A DNA stretch of 38,176 nt from Bacteroidia bacterium (GCA_019695265.1 JAIBAJ010000021.1:1-38176); one strand, 5' to 3'. Shown: positions 8,767-16,965, numbered from the stretch's first letter. Translations and numbers: made by a program. Notes: generated by a model not told the origin, from the letters alone.

Positions 8767-8789
8767 GAAAAAGCTTTTTCCATGGCATT
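8752..8789 (-). terminator. efp terminator overlapping the next gene's start
   Basis: On the minus strand, 9 bp after the efp stop, the inverted repeat at 8759-8789 (AATGCCATG..AAGC and its complement, with one bulged base) forms a long hairpin. It is followed by eight T residues (8753-8760). This is a strong intrinsic terminator shape. The annotated ATG of the downstream ABC ATPase gene (8764-8766) lies within the hairpin. Confidence 0.85.
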
Positions 8790-8797
8790 CTTAAGTA

Positions 8798-9358
8798 TTA
8801 TTTTACCCTTTCAACGTATGATCTGTCGCGGGTGTCGATTTTAATTTTTTCCCCTTGGTTAACGAAAAGAGGAATATTGATTTTTGCACCGGTTTCAAGT
8901 GTGGCTGGTTTTAAGGTATTGGTTGCCGTATCTCCTTTTAAACCAGGTTCCGTATAGGTAACCTCCAATTCAACAAAAGTGGGTGGCTCAGCCGTAATCG
9001 GATTATCACCCTCAAACGAAACTTTTACCATGATTCCTTCTTTCAACAAATCCAAACTTCCTCCCAACAATTCAGCCGGAATGTAAATTTGATCATAAGT
9101 CTCAATATCCATTACAACGAAGTTTTCTCCCTCCGAATAAATGTATTGGTACTCTTTGTATTCTACACGAACCACATCTACCGATTCGCCTGCACGAAAA
9201 CGATTCTCAATCAATTTCCCCGTGCGGATGTTTCGCATTTTTGCTTGGTAGAATGCCCGCAAATTACCTGGGGTGCGGTGTTGGTATTCAAGGATTTGGC
9301 AAAGTTCGCCATTGAATCGGATAAACGTTCCTACTCCGATGTCTCCAGTATTAGCCAT
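8798..9358 (-). CDS. efp: Elongation factor P
   Basis: EF-P binds the ribosome between the P and E sites and relieves stalling at proline runs. The 186-residue length and three-domain layout match the family: an N-terminal KOW-like domain, a middle OB domain around VEYKEYQYIYSEGE, and a C-terminal OB domain ending DTRDRSYVERVK. The loop that enters the peptidyl-transferase centre reads R-T-P30-G31-N32-L-R34-A-F. Position 32 is the modified Lys in E. coli-type and the rhamnosylated Arg in EarP-type proteins; here it is Asn, with an Arg two residues on. The gene has its own terminator. TATCTTCG about 30 bp upstream resembles a -7 element. Confidence 0.96.
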   Translation of the reverse strand: MANTGDIGVGTFIRFNGELCQILEYQHRTPGNLRAFYQAKMRNIRTGKLIENRFRAGESVDVVRVEYKEYQYIYSEGENFVVMDIETYDQIYIPAELLGGSLDLLKEGIMVKVSFEGDNPITAEPPTFVELEVTYTEPGLKGDTATNTLKPATLETGAKINIPLFVNQGEKIKIDTRDRSYVERVK

Positions 9359-9555
9359 GGTGTTTTTTATTTTGAGGCCGCGAAGATAGGTTTTATTTTT
9401 CTCCTTTTTACCATTTCAACCGATTTCACCTTTTTATCTCCCTATTTATCTTTTCAACTTCATTCCCTCATTCGTGGAAAGCATCATTAGACCAATGCAG
9501 ATTTGCTTTCGGTATTATTACCTTCTTGCTGTTTCTCTTTCCAAGTTTTCACGGT

Positions 9556-10476
9556 TTATTTTATTAAAGATGTTTTCTTCCTTGAATATTCCCTGTATTT
9601 TAGAAAACCATGAACCACCACCGTTAGAAAAATTAATCCCCCGCCAATCCAAAAACCTGAATTCATTTGCTTATGTTCTTCAAACAACCAAAAGGCTACC
9701 AATATTCCATAAACTGGCTCTAAATTCAAGGATAAATTCAAGGTAAAAGGAGATAGTTTGCTTAAACTTCGTAATGAAAGTATTCCGGCCAAAACCGTAC
9801 AAACTAAACTGAAAAAGGTTAAATAGCCCCAATCTTGAAGGGTTGGATATAGTTTGTCGGTTTGAAAAGTACTTAAATACATGGGCAATAAAGCCAACAA
9901 AAAAATACCACCACTCAGCATTTCGTAAAACATAATCCCTTCTGCTGGTAAATCAGGTACTAGTTTTTTGTTTAATATCGACATCAATGCTGCCGTTACA
10001 GATGCTAAAATGGCTAATAAAATTCCTACCCCAAATTCAGCCTGAAAATTGAATATCAACACAATACCTAGTGCTACAACCGATCCAAACAATAGCTCGT
10101 CCCACCTAAATCGCCTTCCTAACATCACCGGTTCTAACAGGGCAGTGAAAATGGAAGTCGAAGAAAAACAACTCAATGCTACGGTAACATTGCTGTATTT
10201 AATTGATCCATAAAATCCAATCCAATGAATTATTAATATACAGCCTACCAAAGCTAATGACTTCATTTGCTTTACATTAGGAATGAAAAAACTGCCTTTT
10301 TGCCAAGCTACCAAAGCCAAGGTTGGTACAGTTATTACCAAACGAAATAGGATCAATAATACTTCCGGAAGTTCAATCAGTTTACCTAAAACGCCTGTAA
10401 ATCCCCATAAAAATATGGACACATGCATGTACACATAGGCCCTACCCAGACTAATTGGAGCAATTTTCGAACTCAT
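9556..10476 (-). CDS. EamA/DMT-superfamily transporter
   Basis: A 306-residue protein with about ten hydrophobic segments arranged as two repeats of five, as in EamA (drug/metabolite transporter) proteins. The first repeat begins YVYMHVSIFLWGFTGVLGK. The second contains LNLEPVYGILVAFWLFEE, the conserved end-of-repeat segment of the family. It sits in the inner membrane and probably exports a small metabolite; the substrate cannot be read from sequence. It stands alone: 197 bp separates it from efp, in which I see no other gene, and its upstream region holds repeat A1 on the opposite strand. Confidence 0.88.
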   Translation of the reverse strand: MSSKIAPISLGRAYVYMHVSIFLWGFTGVLGKLIELPEVLLILFRLVITVPTLALVAWQKGSFFIPNVKQMKSLALVGCILIIHWIGFYGSIKYSNVTVALSCFSSTSIFTALLEPVMLGRRFRWDELLFGSVVALGIVLIFNFQAEFGVGILLAILASVTAALMSILNKKLVPDLPAEGIMFYEMLSGGIFLLALLPMYLSTFQTDKLYPTLQDWGYLTFFSLVCTVLAGILSLRSLSKLSPFTLNLSLNLEPVYGILVAFWLFEEHKQMNSGFWIGGGLIFLTVVVHGFLKYREYSRKKTSLIK

Positions 10477-10564
10477 TCCCGCAAAGAAAAGAATATTTAC
10501 TCGGCCTCTGCCTTTACTATTTTATTTTTTATACATGATTTATGGGATTTTTTTTGTCTTTTTA

Positions 10565-10721
10565 GGCGGGCCCCTTCGCCCACTCCAATAGAAGTGCCGG
10601 TAAGGGATTTCCTGCAAGTGGGCTTCAGGTCACGCTTTCGGTTGTAGTCCTCGCAGCACTTGGCTAGCGCCGCGTGCTGCTGTGGGCTACTTACCTCAAT
10701 CGTTGCCCGAGGTGCAAACCC
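10565..10721 (+). repeat. GC-rich structured repeat, copy A1
   Basis: Subtype A of the intergenic repeat family. It begins with GGCGGGCCCCTTCGCC and, after about 50 variable bases, carries the core GGTCACGCTTTCGG..GTAGTCCTCG. A hairpin (GCAGCAC at 10653-10659 pairing with GTGCTGC at 10674-10680, apex GGCtagcGCC) follows, then CTGTGGGCTAC and TTGCCCGAGGTGCAA. It matches A2 (23990-24146) and A3 (31051-31205, inverted). It is far richer in G+C than its surroundings. It is the only copy that does not follow a gene in the sense direction, lying head-on upstream of the EamA gene. Confidence 0.9.
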
Positions 10722-10825
10722 AATCGGCCCAACTTTTTATAAGCGGTTGTTCCATACCTGAAGGAGCAAGATTAGAGAATACATGCCAAGTGAACCTATT
10801 TCAGCCCGGGCAATACAATCAGGTT

Positions 10826-10968
10826 GGGGCTTGAGTCGGGTAGGGATAGAAGTGGAAAGCCCACAGCCCCGATCCCAATCGGGGCGAGGACTTGAAACGG
10901 ATAGCCCGGACCTGAGCCGTTCCAAATGCTTTTTTGAAAAACAAATGCAATTGCGAAGGTACCCGCCT
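10826..10968 (-). repeat. GC-rich structured repeat, copy B1
   Basis: Subtype B, read on the minus strand. It starts GGCGGGTACCTTCGC and continues with CGGCTCAGGTCCGGGCTATCC and AAGTCCTCG. A perfect 8-bp hairpin (GCCCCGAT at 10866-10873, ATCGGGGC at 10878-10885) follows, then CTGTGGGCTTTCCACTTC and CTACCCGA. It matches B3 (30795-30942) outside the hairpin, whose arms are entirely different. It begins about 30 bp beyond the ftsH terminator. The 104-bp spacer separating it from A1 has no recognisable content. Short reading frames here are products of base composition. Confidence 0.9.
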
Positions 10969-10996
10969 AAAAATGTATTTTCAAAATAAAGTACTG

Positions 10997-11028
10997 AAAA
11001 AAAAAGGCCGCCTTTTCAGACAGCCTTT
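10997..11028 (-). terminator. ftsH terminator
   Basis: On the minus strand, AAAGGCTGTC and GGCGGCCTTT (11019-11028 and 11003-11012 in plus coordinates) form a 10-bp stem with two G-T wobbles and a TGAAAA loop. A T run follows. It begins 6 bp after the ftsH stop codon. Confidence 0.88.
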
Positions 11029-11034
11029 AATTTG

Positions 11035-12999
11035 TTATTTATTCTCAATTGGAATAGGTTGAGGTTCCGGAGTTTCATCCCAAGGACGTTTGCCGAAAAT
11101 GTTTTCTAAATCTTCTTTGAAAATAACTTCCTTTTCCAACAGCAATTCAGCCAGTTGTTTCAGTTTGTCTTTGCTGTCATTCAGAATTTTCTTAGTACGT
11201 TCATAAGCTTTTTCAATCATCAAACGAACTTCTTCATCAATAGCTTCGGCAGTTTTTTCACTGTAAGGTTTTGAAAAAGAATAATCCGATTGTCCAGAAC
11301 TATCATAGAAACTCAGGTTACCTATACGTTCGTTTAAACCATAGATACTCACCATGGCATAGGCTTGTTTGGTGATTTTTTCCAAATCACTCAAAGCCCC
11401 GGTTGAGATTTTTCCGAAAGTGATTTCTTCAGCAGCTCTACCTCCTAAAGTTGCGCACATTTCGTCTAGCAATTGTTCGGTAGTAGTAATTTGTCTTTCT
11501 TCCGGTAAATACCAGGCAGCTCCTAAAGAACGTCCTCTGGGTACAATGGTAACTTTGATGAGGGGAGAGGCATATTGCAACAACCAACTAACCGATGCGT
11601 GGCCGGCTTCGTGGTAAGCAATCACTTCTTTTTCTTGTTTGGTAATAATTTTATTTTTCTTTTCCAATCCACCAACTATGCGGTCAACAGCATCTAGGAA
11701 ATCCTGACGGCCAATGGATTTTTTTCCTTGTCTTGCCGCTATTAAGGCTGCTTCGTTACAAATGTTGGCAATGTCAGCTCCACTAAATCCGGGTGTTTGG
11801 CGAGCTAAAAATTCTACATCAACGGTATCGTCTAATTTTAATGGTTTCAGGTGAACTTTGAATATGGCTTGGCGTTCCACTACATCCGGCATGTCCACAT
11901 AAATTTGGCGGTCAAAACGTCCGGCACGCATCAAAGCTCTATCTAAAATATCGGCACGGTTGGTAGCTGCGAGGATAATAACACCGCTATTGGTTCCAAA
12001 GCCATCCATTTCGGTAAGCAATTGGTTCAACGTGTTTTCTCTTTCATCGTTAGCACCGTGTGAAATGCTTTTACCTCTGGCCCTTCCAATGGCATCAATT
12101 TCGTCAATAAATATGATACAAGGCGATTTTTCTTTGGCTTGGCGGAATAAGTCTCTTACCCTGGAGGCACCAACACCAACAAACATTTCAACGAAATCGG
12201 AACCGGACAAAGAGAAAAAAGGAACTTTAGCTTCACCTGCAACCGCTTTGGCTAACAAGGTTTTTCCGGTACCGGGAGGTCCAACCAATAAAGCACCTTT
12301 TGGGATTTTTGCACCAAGTTCGGTATACTTTTGAGGGCTTTTCAGGAAGTCAACAATTTCACGAATTTCCAATTTAGCTTCTTCTAAACCGGCTACATCG
12401 TCAAATGTAATATTGACAGTATTATCCTTATCAAACACCTGTGCTTTGGAACGGCCTATGTTAAAAATCTGGGTTCCACCACCCATTCCACCACCCATTC
12501 TGCGCATGATAAACACCCACAACAGGACAATCAGGCCCAATGGGATAAGCCAGCTTAAAATGTCTCCACCCCAGTTTTTTCTAGGTTCATATTGAATACT
12601 TACACGATCTTGAGGAGGTAAATTGGTTTGGAATTTTTCTAATGCCGAATTGAAAGTTTCTACTGTTCCTATGTTATAGTAATAATGTGGGCCACTGCTG
12701 CCATTACCAAGCGATTTGTTGGCTACATCTTTGTATTTGGCTAATTTCAGACGGTCGGGCTTAATATAAATTTCTGCTGTTTCCTTATTCACTACAACAA
12801 TGTGATCCACATCATGTGGAGCAAGCATTTCGGTAGATAATTTTTTCCAGGTAATTTCTTTTGGACCTTCGGTGAGGGTTATAAACTGAAATCCGAGAAA
12901 TACAACGGCAACAACGATATAAATCCAATAAAAATTAAATTGGAATTTAGGTTTTTTTGATTTTTGGTCACCGGGACCTTTTCCATTCTTCGTTTCCAT
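11035..12999 (-). CDS. ftsH: FtsH membrane-anchored AAA+ zinc protease
   Basis: FtsH extracts and degrades misfolded membrane proteins and selected regulators. The start METKNGKG at 12999 (654 residues) is preferred over an upstream ATG that would add 11 residues. A first membrane helix (FYWIYIVVAVVFLGFQF) leads to a periplasmic domain and a second helix (LIPLGLIVLLWVFIMRR). The AAA+ domain has Walker A G240-PPGTGKT, Walker B IIFIDEID and an arginine-finger region with RAGRFDR. The protease domain has the zinc motif H463-E-A-G-H467. All catalytic features are intact. It follows rsfS by 48 bp on the same strand, so the two are probably cotranscribed. Confidence 0.97.
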   Translation of the reverse strand: METKNGKGPGDQKSKKPKFQFNFYWIYIVVAVVFLGFQFITLTEGPKEITWKKLSTEMLAPHDVDHIVVVNKETAEIYIKPDRLKLAKYKDVANKSLGNGSSGPHYYYNIGTVETFNSALEKFQTNLPPQDRVSIQYEPRKNWGGDILSWLIPLGLIVLLWVFIMRRMGGGMGGGTQIFNIGRSKAQVFDKDNTVNITFDDVAGLEEAKLEIREIVDFLKSPQKYTELGAKIPKGALLVGPPGTGKTLLAKAVAGEAKVPFFSLSGSDFVEMFVGVGASRVRDLFRQAKEKSPCIIFIDEIDAIGRARGKSISHGANDERENTLNQLLTEMDGFGTNSGVIILAATNRADILDRALMRAGRFDRQIYVDMPDVVERQAIFKVHLKPLKLDDTVDVEFLARQTPGFSGADIANICNEAALIAARQGKKSIGRQDFLDAVDRIVGGLEKKNKIITKQEKEVIAYHEAGHASVSWLLQYASPLIKVTIVPRGRSLGAAWYLPEERQITTTEQLLDEMCATLGGRAAEEITFGKISTGALSDLEKITKQAYAMVSIYGLNERIGNLSFYDSSGQSDYSFSKPYSEKTAEAIDEEVRLMIEKAYERTKKILNDSKDKLKQLAELLLEKEVIFKEDLENIFGKRPWDETPEPQPIPIENK

Positions 13000-13047
13000 A
13001 ATTGACAAATCCTTTGAACTTGCTAGAACCAAACAGGGTGGTAAACC

Positions 13048-13512
13048 CTAGTTGGCAGTAGCTTTTTTTGTTGTTTTTCTAATTGTTTTTGGTTTTTCTA
13101 TTGGTAGGGTAGGGCTTGTTTCTGGTTCGTCGGTATAGTTTACCAATTCAGCATCACCCCATAATTTTTCAAGGTTGTAAAAGCTGCGTTTTTCAGTTTG
13201 AAATACATGAACAACTATGTTAACATAATCAATCAATATCCATTCTGCGTTTTGAAACCCTTCCGAATGCCAAGGTTTTTCTCCGGTTAGTTTCCTAACT
13301 TCTTCAATCACATTTCCACCAATGGCATCCACTTGAGTGGTACTATCTGCATGACAAATAACGAAGTAATCGCAAACTCCGCTTCCTGTTTTCCTTAAAT
13401 CTAAACTAATAATTTCTTTTCCTTTTTTATCAGAAATTCCTTTTACGATGGTGGCTAGCAATTTCTCCGTTGGATCAGAGGGCAGAGCCGGTGTTTTTTT
13501 CTTTCGAGGCAT
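13048..13512 (-). CDS. rsfS: Ribosomal silencing factor RsfS
   Basis: RsfS binds ribosomal protein L14 on the large subunit and blocks subunit joining when nutrients are scarce. Residues about 15-122 cover the family domain, including CDYFVICHADSTTQVDAI and the conserved GFQNAEWILIDYVNIVVHVF. An additional tail of about 30 residues, rich in Pro, Thr and Lys, is not part of the usual domain. It is transcribed with ftsH and diverges from birA across a short intergenic region. Confidence 0.93.
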   Translation of the reverse strand: MPRKKKTPALPSDPTEKLLATIVKGISDKKGKEIISLDLRKTGSGVCDYFVICHADSTTQVDAIGGNVIEEVRKLTGEKPWHSEGFQNAEWILIDYVNIVVHVFQTEKRSFYNLEKLWGDAELVNYTDEPETSPTLPIEKPKTIRKTTKKATAN

Positions 13513-13556
13513 TAATTTTTCCTTCTAAAAACTTTTTCTTAACTAATTTTATTTTC

Positions 13557-13589
13557 TTGTCGGAGTAAAAATCCAGACCATTAGGTTTG
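13557..13589 (+). promoter_or_regulatory. Predicted Bacteroidota-type promoter of birA
   Basis: A perfect -7 element TAGGTTTG (13582-13589) lies 22 bp after a TTG (13557-13559) that can serve as the -33 element. Both fit the TTG-N17-23-TAnnTTTG pattern known from Flavobacterium. Transcription would begin about 6-8 bp downstream, which argues for the birA start at 13608 rather than an upstream ATG at 13587 that overlaps the element. Confidence 0.6.
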
Positions 13590-13607
13590 CAAAATTACAA
13601 CAAGGGA

Positions 13608-14363
13608 ATGAGCTTTTCACTATTTATTGGTAAAAACAGGATACATCTCACTGAAATCGACTCTACCAACAATTATGCCCTTGAGTGGATGAAAGGGAAA
13701 AGACCGCCTGAAGGTAGTTTGGTAACAGCCGAAATTCAATACCAAGGACGTGGACAACGCGGGAATACTTGGCTTTCTAAAGCTGGTTTGAATCTTACGG
13801 CAAGCTATATATTATACCCTGTCTTTTTGTCAGCACAAGGGCAGTTTTGGCTGAATAAGGCTCTTTCTTTGGCGGTTGCTGATACCATTCAAAGTATTTT
13901 GTCTTCCGAACAGGTTCAAATCAAATGGCCCAATGATATCTTGGTAAGAAAGAAAAAAATCGCTGGGATATTAATCGAAAACCAATTGCAGGGAACTTCT
14001 TTGTCTGCCTGTGTTTTTGGAATAGGATTAAATGTCAACCAAACTGATTTTAGCCAATTACCCTTAGCCACTTCATTGGCAAATATCACAGGTTGTACCT
14101 ATTCTATACAAAACGTAATTGAAGAACTTTCGTCGCAAGTGGAGAAAAGATACCTTCAACTGAAAGCTGCTAACTACCAATTGCTGCAAAAGAATTATTC
14201 TGAACGTTTGTTTGGGTTACAGGAGGGGCTATCTCTTGAATTAGACAATAAAGTACACCTGGTTAAAGTTGAAGAAGTGAATGCCTTGGGACAATTAGTG
14301 GTAGAGATTGATGGACACTTGCGAACCTTTTCTCATGGTGAGGTAAAAATTATCCTAGATTGA
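13608..14363 (+). CDS. birA: Biotin--[acetyl-CoA-carboxylase] ligase (BirA, class I)
   Basis: This enzyme activates biotin to biotinyl-AMP and attaches it to the carrier domain of biotin-dependent carboxylases. The protein has about 251 residues from the chosen start. It shows the biotin/ATP loop GRGQRGNTW, the KWPNDILV motif followed by KKIAGILIEN, and a small C-terminal SH3-like domain ending LRTFSHGEVKIILD. There is no N-terminal helix-turn-helix, so unlike E. coli BirA it should not act as a repressor. It diverges from rsfS-ftsH. Confidence 0.94.
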   Translation: MSFSLFIGKNRIHLTEIDSTNNYALEWMKGKRPPEGSLVTAEIQYQGRGQRGNTWLSKAGLNLTASYILYPVFLSAQGQFWLNKALSLAVADTIQSILSSEQVQIKWPNDILVRKKKIAGILIENQLQGTSLSACVFGIGLNVNQTDFSQLPLATSLANITGCTYSIQNVIEELSSQVEKRYLQLKAANYQLLQKNYSERLFGLQEGLSLELDNKVHLVKVEEVNALGQLVVEIDGHLRTFSHGEVKIILD

Positions 14364-14378
14364 ACAATAAAATTGCAA

Positions 14379-14422
14379 ATGCAACGTTGTTGCATCATAA
14401 CCTAAAAATCTTTTGTTATGAT
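14379..14422 (+). other. Two competing hairpins over the TonB-like start codon
   Basis: ATGCAAC (14379-14385) pairs with GTTGCAT (14389-14395). ATCATAAC (14394-14401) pairs with GTTATGAT (14415-14422), which contains the ATG of the TonB-like gene. The two stems share bases 14394-14395, so they partly exclude each other. A regulatory role is only a possibility. Confidence 0.4.
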
Positions 14423-15242
14423 AACCAACAACATTTATTCAGAACCTTGGTGCGACTTGGTTTTTGAAAAGCGAAATCAAGCATATGGAGCTTATCAAAT
14501 CCGAAAAGTAACTAACCCAAACACCTTTATCAGTTTTTTTGGATCCCTTGCTTTAATTAGTGCATTAATTCTGATTCCCAAATTGTCGGATTACTTTTCT
14601 AAACCTGGACTAAGAGAACTGCCGGAGGAGGAAGCAATGGTATTTATTGATCCGGGCATTCTTCTTCCTAAGATGGAGATAGAAGAACCTGAACAACTCC
14701 CAAAAACCCAGCCCCAACAGCAAAGAACTATTGCAGATACACCACCGGTAATTGTGGATCAGTCTCAAGAGCAAAATGTACATACGACAGAAGAAAAGGC
14801 AAGCCTCGCAACTTCTACTTCCGAAAATCAGGGTTCTGAAACAGGGGCTGAAAAAGGAAAAATAAATGCCGAAATAACAGTAGAAACAAAATCATCTTTT
14901 CAAGAACAGCCCCAGCCTCCAATTTTGCGCAAAGGGTATGAACTTACAGAGCAACCAAAATTTATAGGAGGCGAAAAAGGTATGGCTGAATTTTTGCGAA
15001 AAAATCTGAAATACCCTGCAATGGAGAAAGAGAACGGAATAGAAGGACTGGTCTATGTTGAATTTGTAGTCTCTGAACAAGGAAAAGTAATGGATGTTAA
15101 TGTAGTTCGGGCTCCAAGTAAGAACTTCGAAAAAGAAGCATCCAGGGTAGTAAAAATAATGCCTGATTGGATTCCCGGTAAAATGGAAAATACCAATGTT
15201 CCTACCAAATTGGTATTACCCATTCGATTTGAATTAAACTAA
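14418..15242 (+). CDS. TonB-like energy transducer
   Basis: TonB proteins pass energy from the ExbB/ExbD motor to outer-membrane receptors. The N-terminus carries the LVFEKRNQAYGAYQIRK block common in Bacteroidota TonB proteins, followed by one membrane helix at about residues 35-53. A Pro/Glu/Gln-rich periplasmic linker follows (for example EEPEQLPKTQPQQQ). The C-terminal TonB domain, about residues 190-274, includes KYPAMEKENGIEGLVYVEF and PIRFELN. All three parts are complete. No exbB or exbD gene is in the window. It follows birA by 54 bp on the same strand. Confidence 0.92.
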   Translation: MITNNIYSEPWCDLVFEKRNQAYGAYQIRKVTNPNTFISFFGSLALISALILIPKLSDYFSKPGLRELPEEEAMVFIDPGILLPKMEIEEPEQLPKTQPQQQRTIADTPPVIVDQSQEQNVHTTEEKASLATSTSENQGSETGAEKGKINAEITVETKSSFQEQPQPPILRKGYELTEQPKFIGGEKGMAEFLRKNLKYPAMEKENGIEGLVYVEFVVSEQGKVMDVNVVRAPSKNFEKEASRVVKIMPDWIPGKMENTNVPTKLVLPIRFELN

Positions 15243-15245
15243 TTA

Positions 15246-15253
15246 TACATTTG
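15246..15253 (+). promoter_or_regulatory. Candidate -7 element for the small membrane protein
   Basis: TACATTTG matches TAnnTTTG exactly and lies 22 bp before the ATG at 15276. The nearest upstream TTTG (15228-15231) is 14 bp away, shorter than usual, so the -33 element is uncertain. Confidence 0.4.
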
Positions 15254-15275
15254 TCAACCTGAATACCACCATAAA

Positions 15276-15482
15276 ATGCTTTCTGAACGTCGGTCAAAAT
15301 ATCTTCTTTGGTTTTCTATTTTTATGGTGGTATTTTATGTAGTAACAGGCTTAATTCTCAGTCTAACCTCCATTTATAAATTCGAAAATCAAACTTTGAT
15401 TGGGGTTGCCCTCATTATTTATGGAATTTTCAGAGCAGCCAGGATTTGGAGTGCTGTTCGCGACAATGCCTATCAGGAGTAA
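15276..15482 (+). CDS. Small two-helix membrane protein, unknown function
   Basis: A 68-residue protein I cannot assign to a characterised family. A basic N-terminus (MLSERRSK) precedes two hydrophobic segments, about residues 9-31 (LLWFSIFMVVFYVVTGLILSL) and 39-55 (LIGVALIIYGIFRAARI). Both ends are likely to face the cytoplasm, since Arg/Lys residues flank the helices. A consensus -7 element lies just upstream. Its reading frame is free-standing between the TonB-like and E2 genes, and its helix pattern argues against a chance frame. Confidence 0.7.
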   Translation: MLSERRSKYLLWFSIFMVVFYVVTGLILSLTSIYKFENQTLIGVALIIYGIFRAARIWSAVRDNAYQE

Positions 15483-15551
15483 TTTTTCAACTCTTCATGT
15501 TTTGTTAGTTATTCTTTTCCATCTAACTGGGAAACGGGCTTCATTTTTCCT

Positions 15552-15559
15552 TAGGTTTG
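15552..15559 (+). promoter_or_regulatory. Candidate -7 element for the E2 gene
   Basis: TAGGTTTG, identical to the birA -7 element and again followed by C, lies 27 bp before the E2 start codon. I see no clear TTG at the usual -33 distance. Confidence 0.5.
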
Positions 15560-15586
15560 CACCCGTTTATCAAGAATTCCTAACGT

Positions 15587-16942
15587 ATGGCACAGGTAGA
15601 AATGATTATGCCTAAAATGGGCGAAAGCGTAGCCGAGGCAACTATTATCAAATGGGCAAAAAAAGAAGGTGATCGGATTGAAGCCGACGAAACCGTTCTT
15701 GAAATTGCAACCGACAAAGTAGACAGCGAGGTTCCATCCCCGGCTTCCGGTATATTAATTAAGCAATTATTTCAAGAAGGTGATGTGGTTCAGGTCGGAA
15801 AGGTAATTGCCATTATTGGTTCCGAAATGCCTTCAGCTGAGCTATCACCCTCTGAAACACCTGCCGCACAAGAGGCGGCTTCCATTGCCGAAGCAAAAGC
15901 CGCAGTTACAGCGCAAACTGCAAGTAGCGAAACCATTGAAAAAGTTTCTACTTCTGGCAAGTTTTATTCTCCATTGGTTAGAAGCATTGCTCAACAAGAA
16001 GGGGTATCCATGAGTGAATTGGATTCTATTTCTGGTACAGGTAAAGAAGGAAGAGTAACTAAAAACGATATTTTGGCCTACCTTCCTAACCGAAATAAAA
16101 CTGCCGCTGTTCAAGCTGTTGCTCCTGCTGCTAAATCAGTTGCCCCATCTGCTGAAACCGTAAAAACTCCTCCAATTGAACCTTCTAAAACCGCTGTTCC
16201 TGTAATCCAGGCTCCTGCTGTTTCTGTTGGGGCAGGAGATGAAATCATTGAAATGGATCGCATGCGTAAACTTATTGCCGATCACATGGTAATGAGTAAA
16301 CATGTTTCTCCGCATGTTACCTCTTTTGTAGAAGTGGATGTAACTTCCATCGTGCAATGGAGAGATAAAGTAAAAGTTGAATTTGAGAAAAGAGAAAAGG
16401 AAAAGTTAACGTTTACACCTTTGTTTATTGAGGCAGTTACAAAAGCCATCAAGGATTTCCCAATGGTGAATGTGAGTGTAGATGGTACTAAGATCATTGT
16501 TCGAAAAAATATTAATATTGGTATGGCTACCGCCCTACCAAGCGGAAATTTAATTGTTCCGGTTATTAAAAATGCTGATCAGAAAAATTTGGTTGGTATT
16601 ACTAAAAATGTGAACGACCTTGCTGCAAGAGCAAGAGCTAATAAGTTGCAACCGGATGAAATTCAGGGAGGTACCTTTACCTTAACCAATGTTGGAACAT
16701 TCGGTAATGTAATGGGAACTCCAATTATTAACCAACCTCAGGTTGCAATTCTGGCTACTGGTGCCATCCGGAAAAAACCGGCTGTAATTGAAACTCCCCA
16801 AGGTGATGTTATCGGAATACGCCACTTTATGTTTCTATCATTAAGTTACGACCACCGTGTCGTTGATGGGGCTTTAGGTGGTAGCTTCTTACGCAGAATA
16901 GGCGATTACCTCGAACAATTTGATTTTAATAGGGCTATTTAA
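15587..16942 (+). CDS. 2-oxoacid dehydrogenase E2 (dihydrolipoyl acyltransferase)
   Basis: E2 is the core of a 2-oxoacid dehydrogenase complex and passes an acyl group from E1 via lipoate to CoA. Residues 1-75 form one lipoyl domain with lipoate-bearing K44 in EIATDKVDSEVP. An Ala/Pro-rich linker follows, then the E3-binding domain at about 125-165 (FYSPLVRSIAQQEGVSMSEL). After a second linker comes the catalytic domain with H423-R-V-V-D427-G. The domain set is intact at 451 residues. Whether it serves pyruvate, 2-oxoglutarate or branched-chain oxoacids cannot be settled, as no E1 gene is in the window. A consensus -7 element precedes it. Confidence 0.93.
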   Translation: MAQVEMIMPKMGESVAEATIIKWAKKEGDRIEADETVLEIATDKVDSEVPSPASGILIKQLFQEGDVVQVGKVIAIIGSEMPSAELSPSETPAAQEAASIAEAKAAVTAQTASSETIEKVSTSGKFYSPLVRSIAQQEGVSMSELDSISGTGKEGRVTKNDILAYLPNRNKTAAVQAVAPAAKSVAPSAETVKTPPIEPSKTAVPVIQAPAVSVGAGDEIIEMDRMRKLIADHMVMSKHVSPHVTSFVEVDVTSIVQWRDKVKVEFEKREKEKLTFTPLFIEAVTKAIKDFPMVNVSVDGTKIIVRKNINIGMATALPSGNLIVPVIKNADQKNLVGITKNVNDLAARARANKLQPDEIQGGTFTLTNVGTFGNVMGTPIINQPQVAILATGAIRKKPAVIETPQGDVIGIRHFMFLSLSYDHRVVDGALGGSFLRRIGDYLEQFDFNRAI

Positions 16943-16965
16943 TTGCCTGTGCTTTACTTCTTGAA

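Noticed and set aside
9089-9746. Plus-strand frames over and after efp (9089-9490, 9474-9746)
   Set aside because: They overlap the efp and EamA genes, lack recognisable domains and start signals, and end within real genes.
10423-10989. Short reading frames of 62-74 codons across the A1/B1 region
   Set aside because: They run through structured GC-rich repeats on both strands, are not preserved between copies and resemble no protein.
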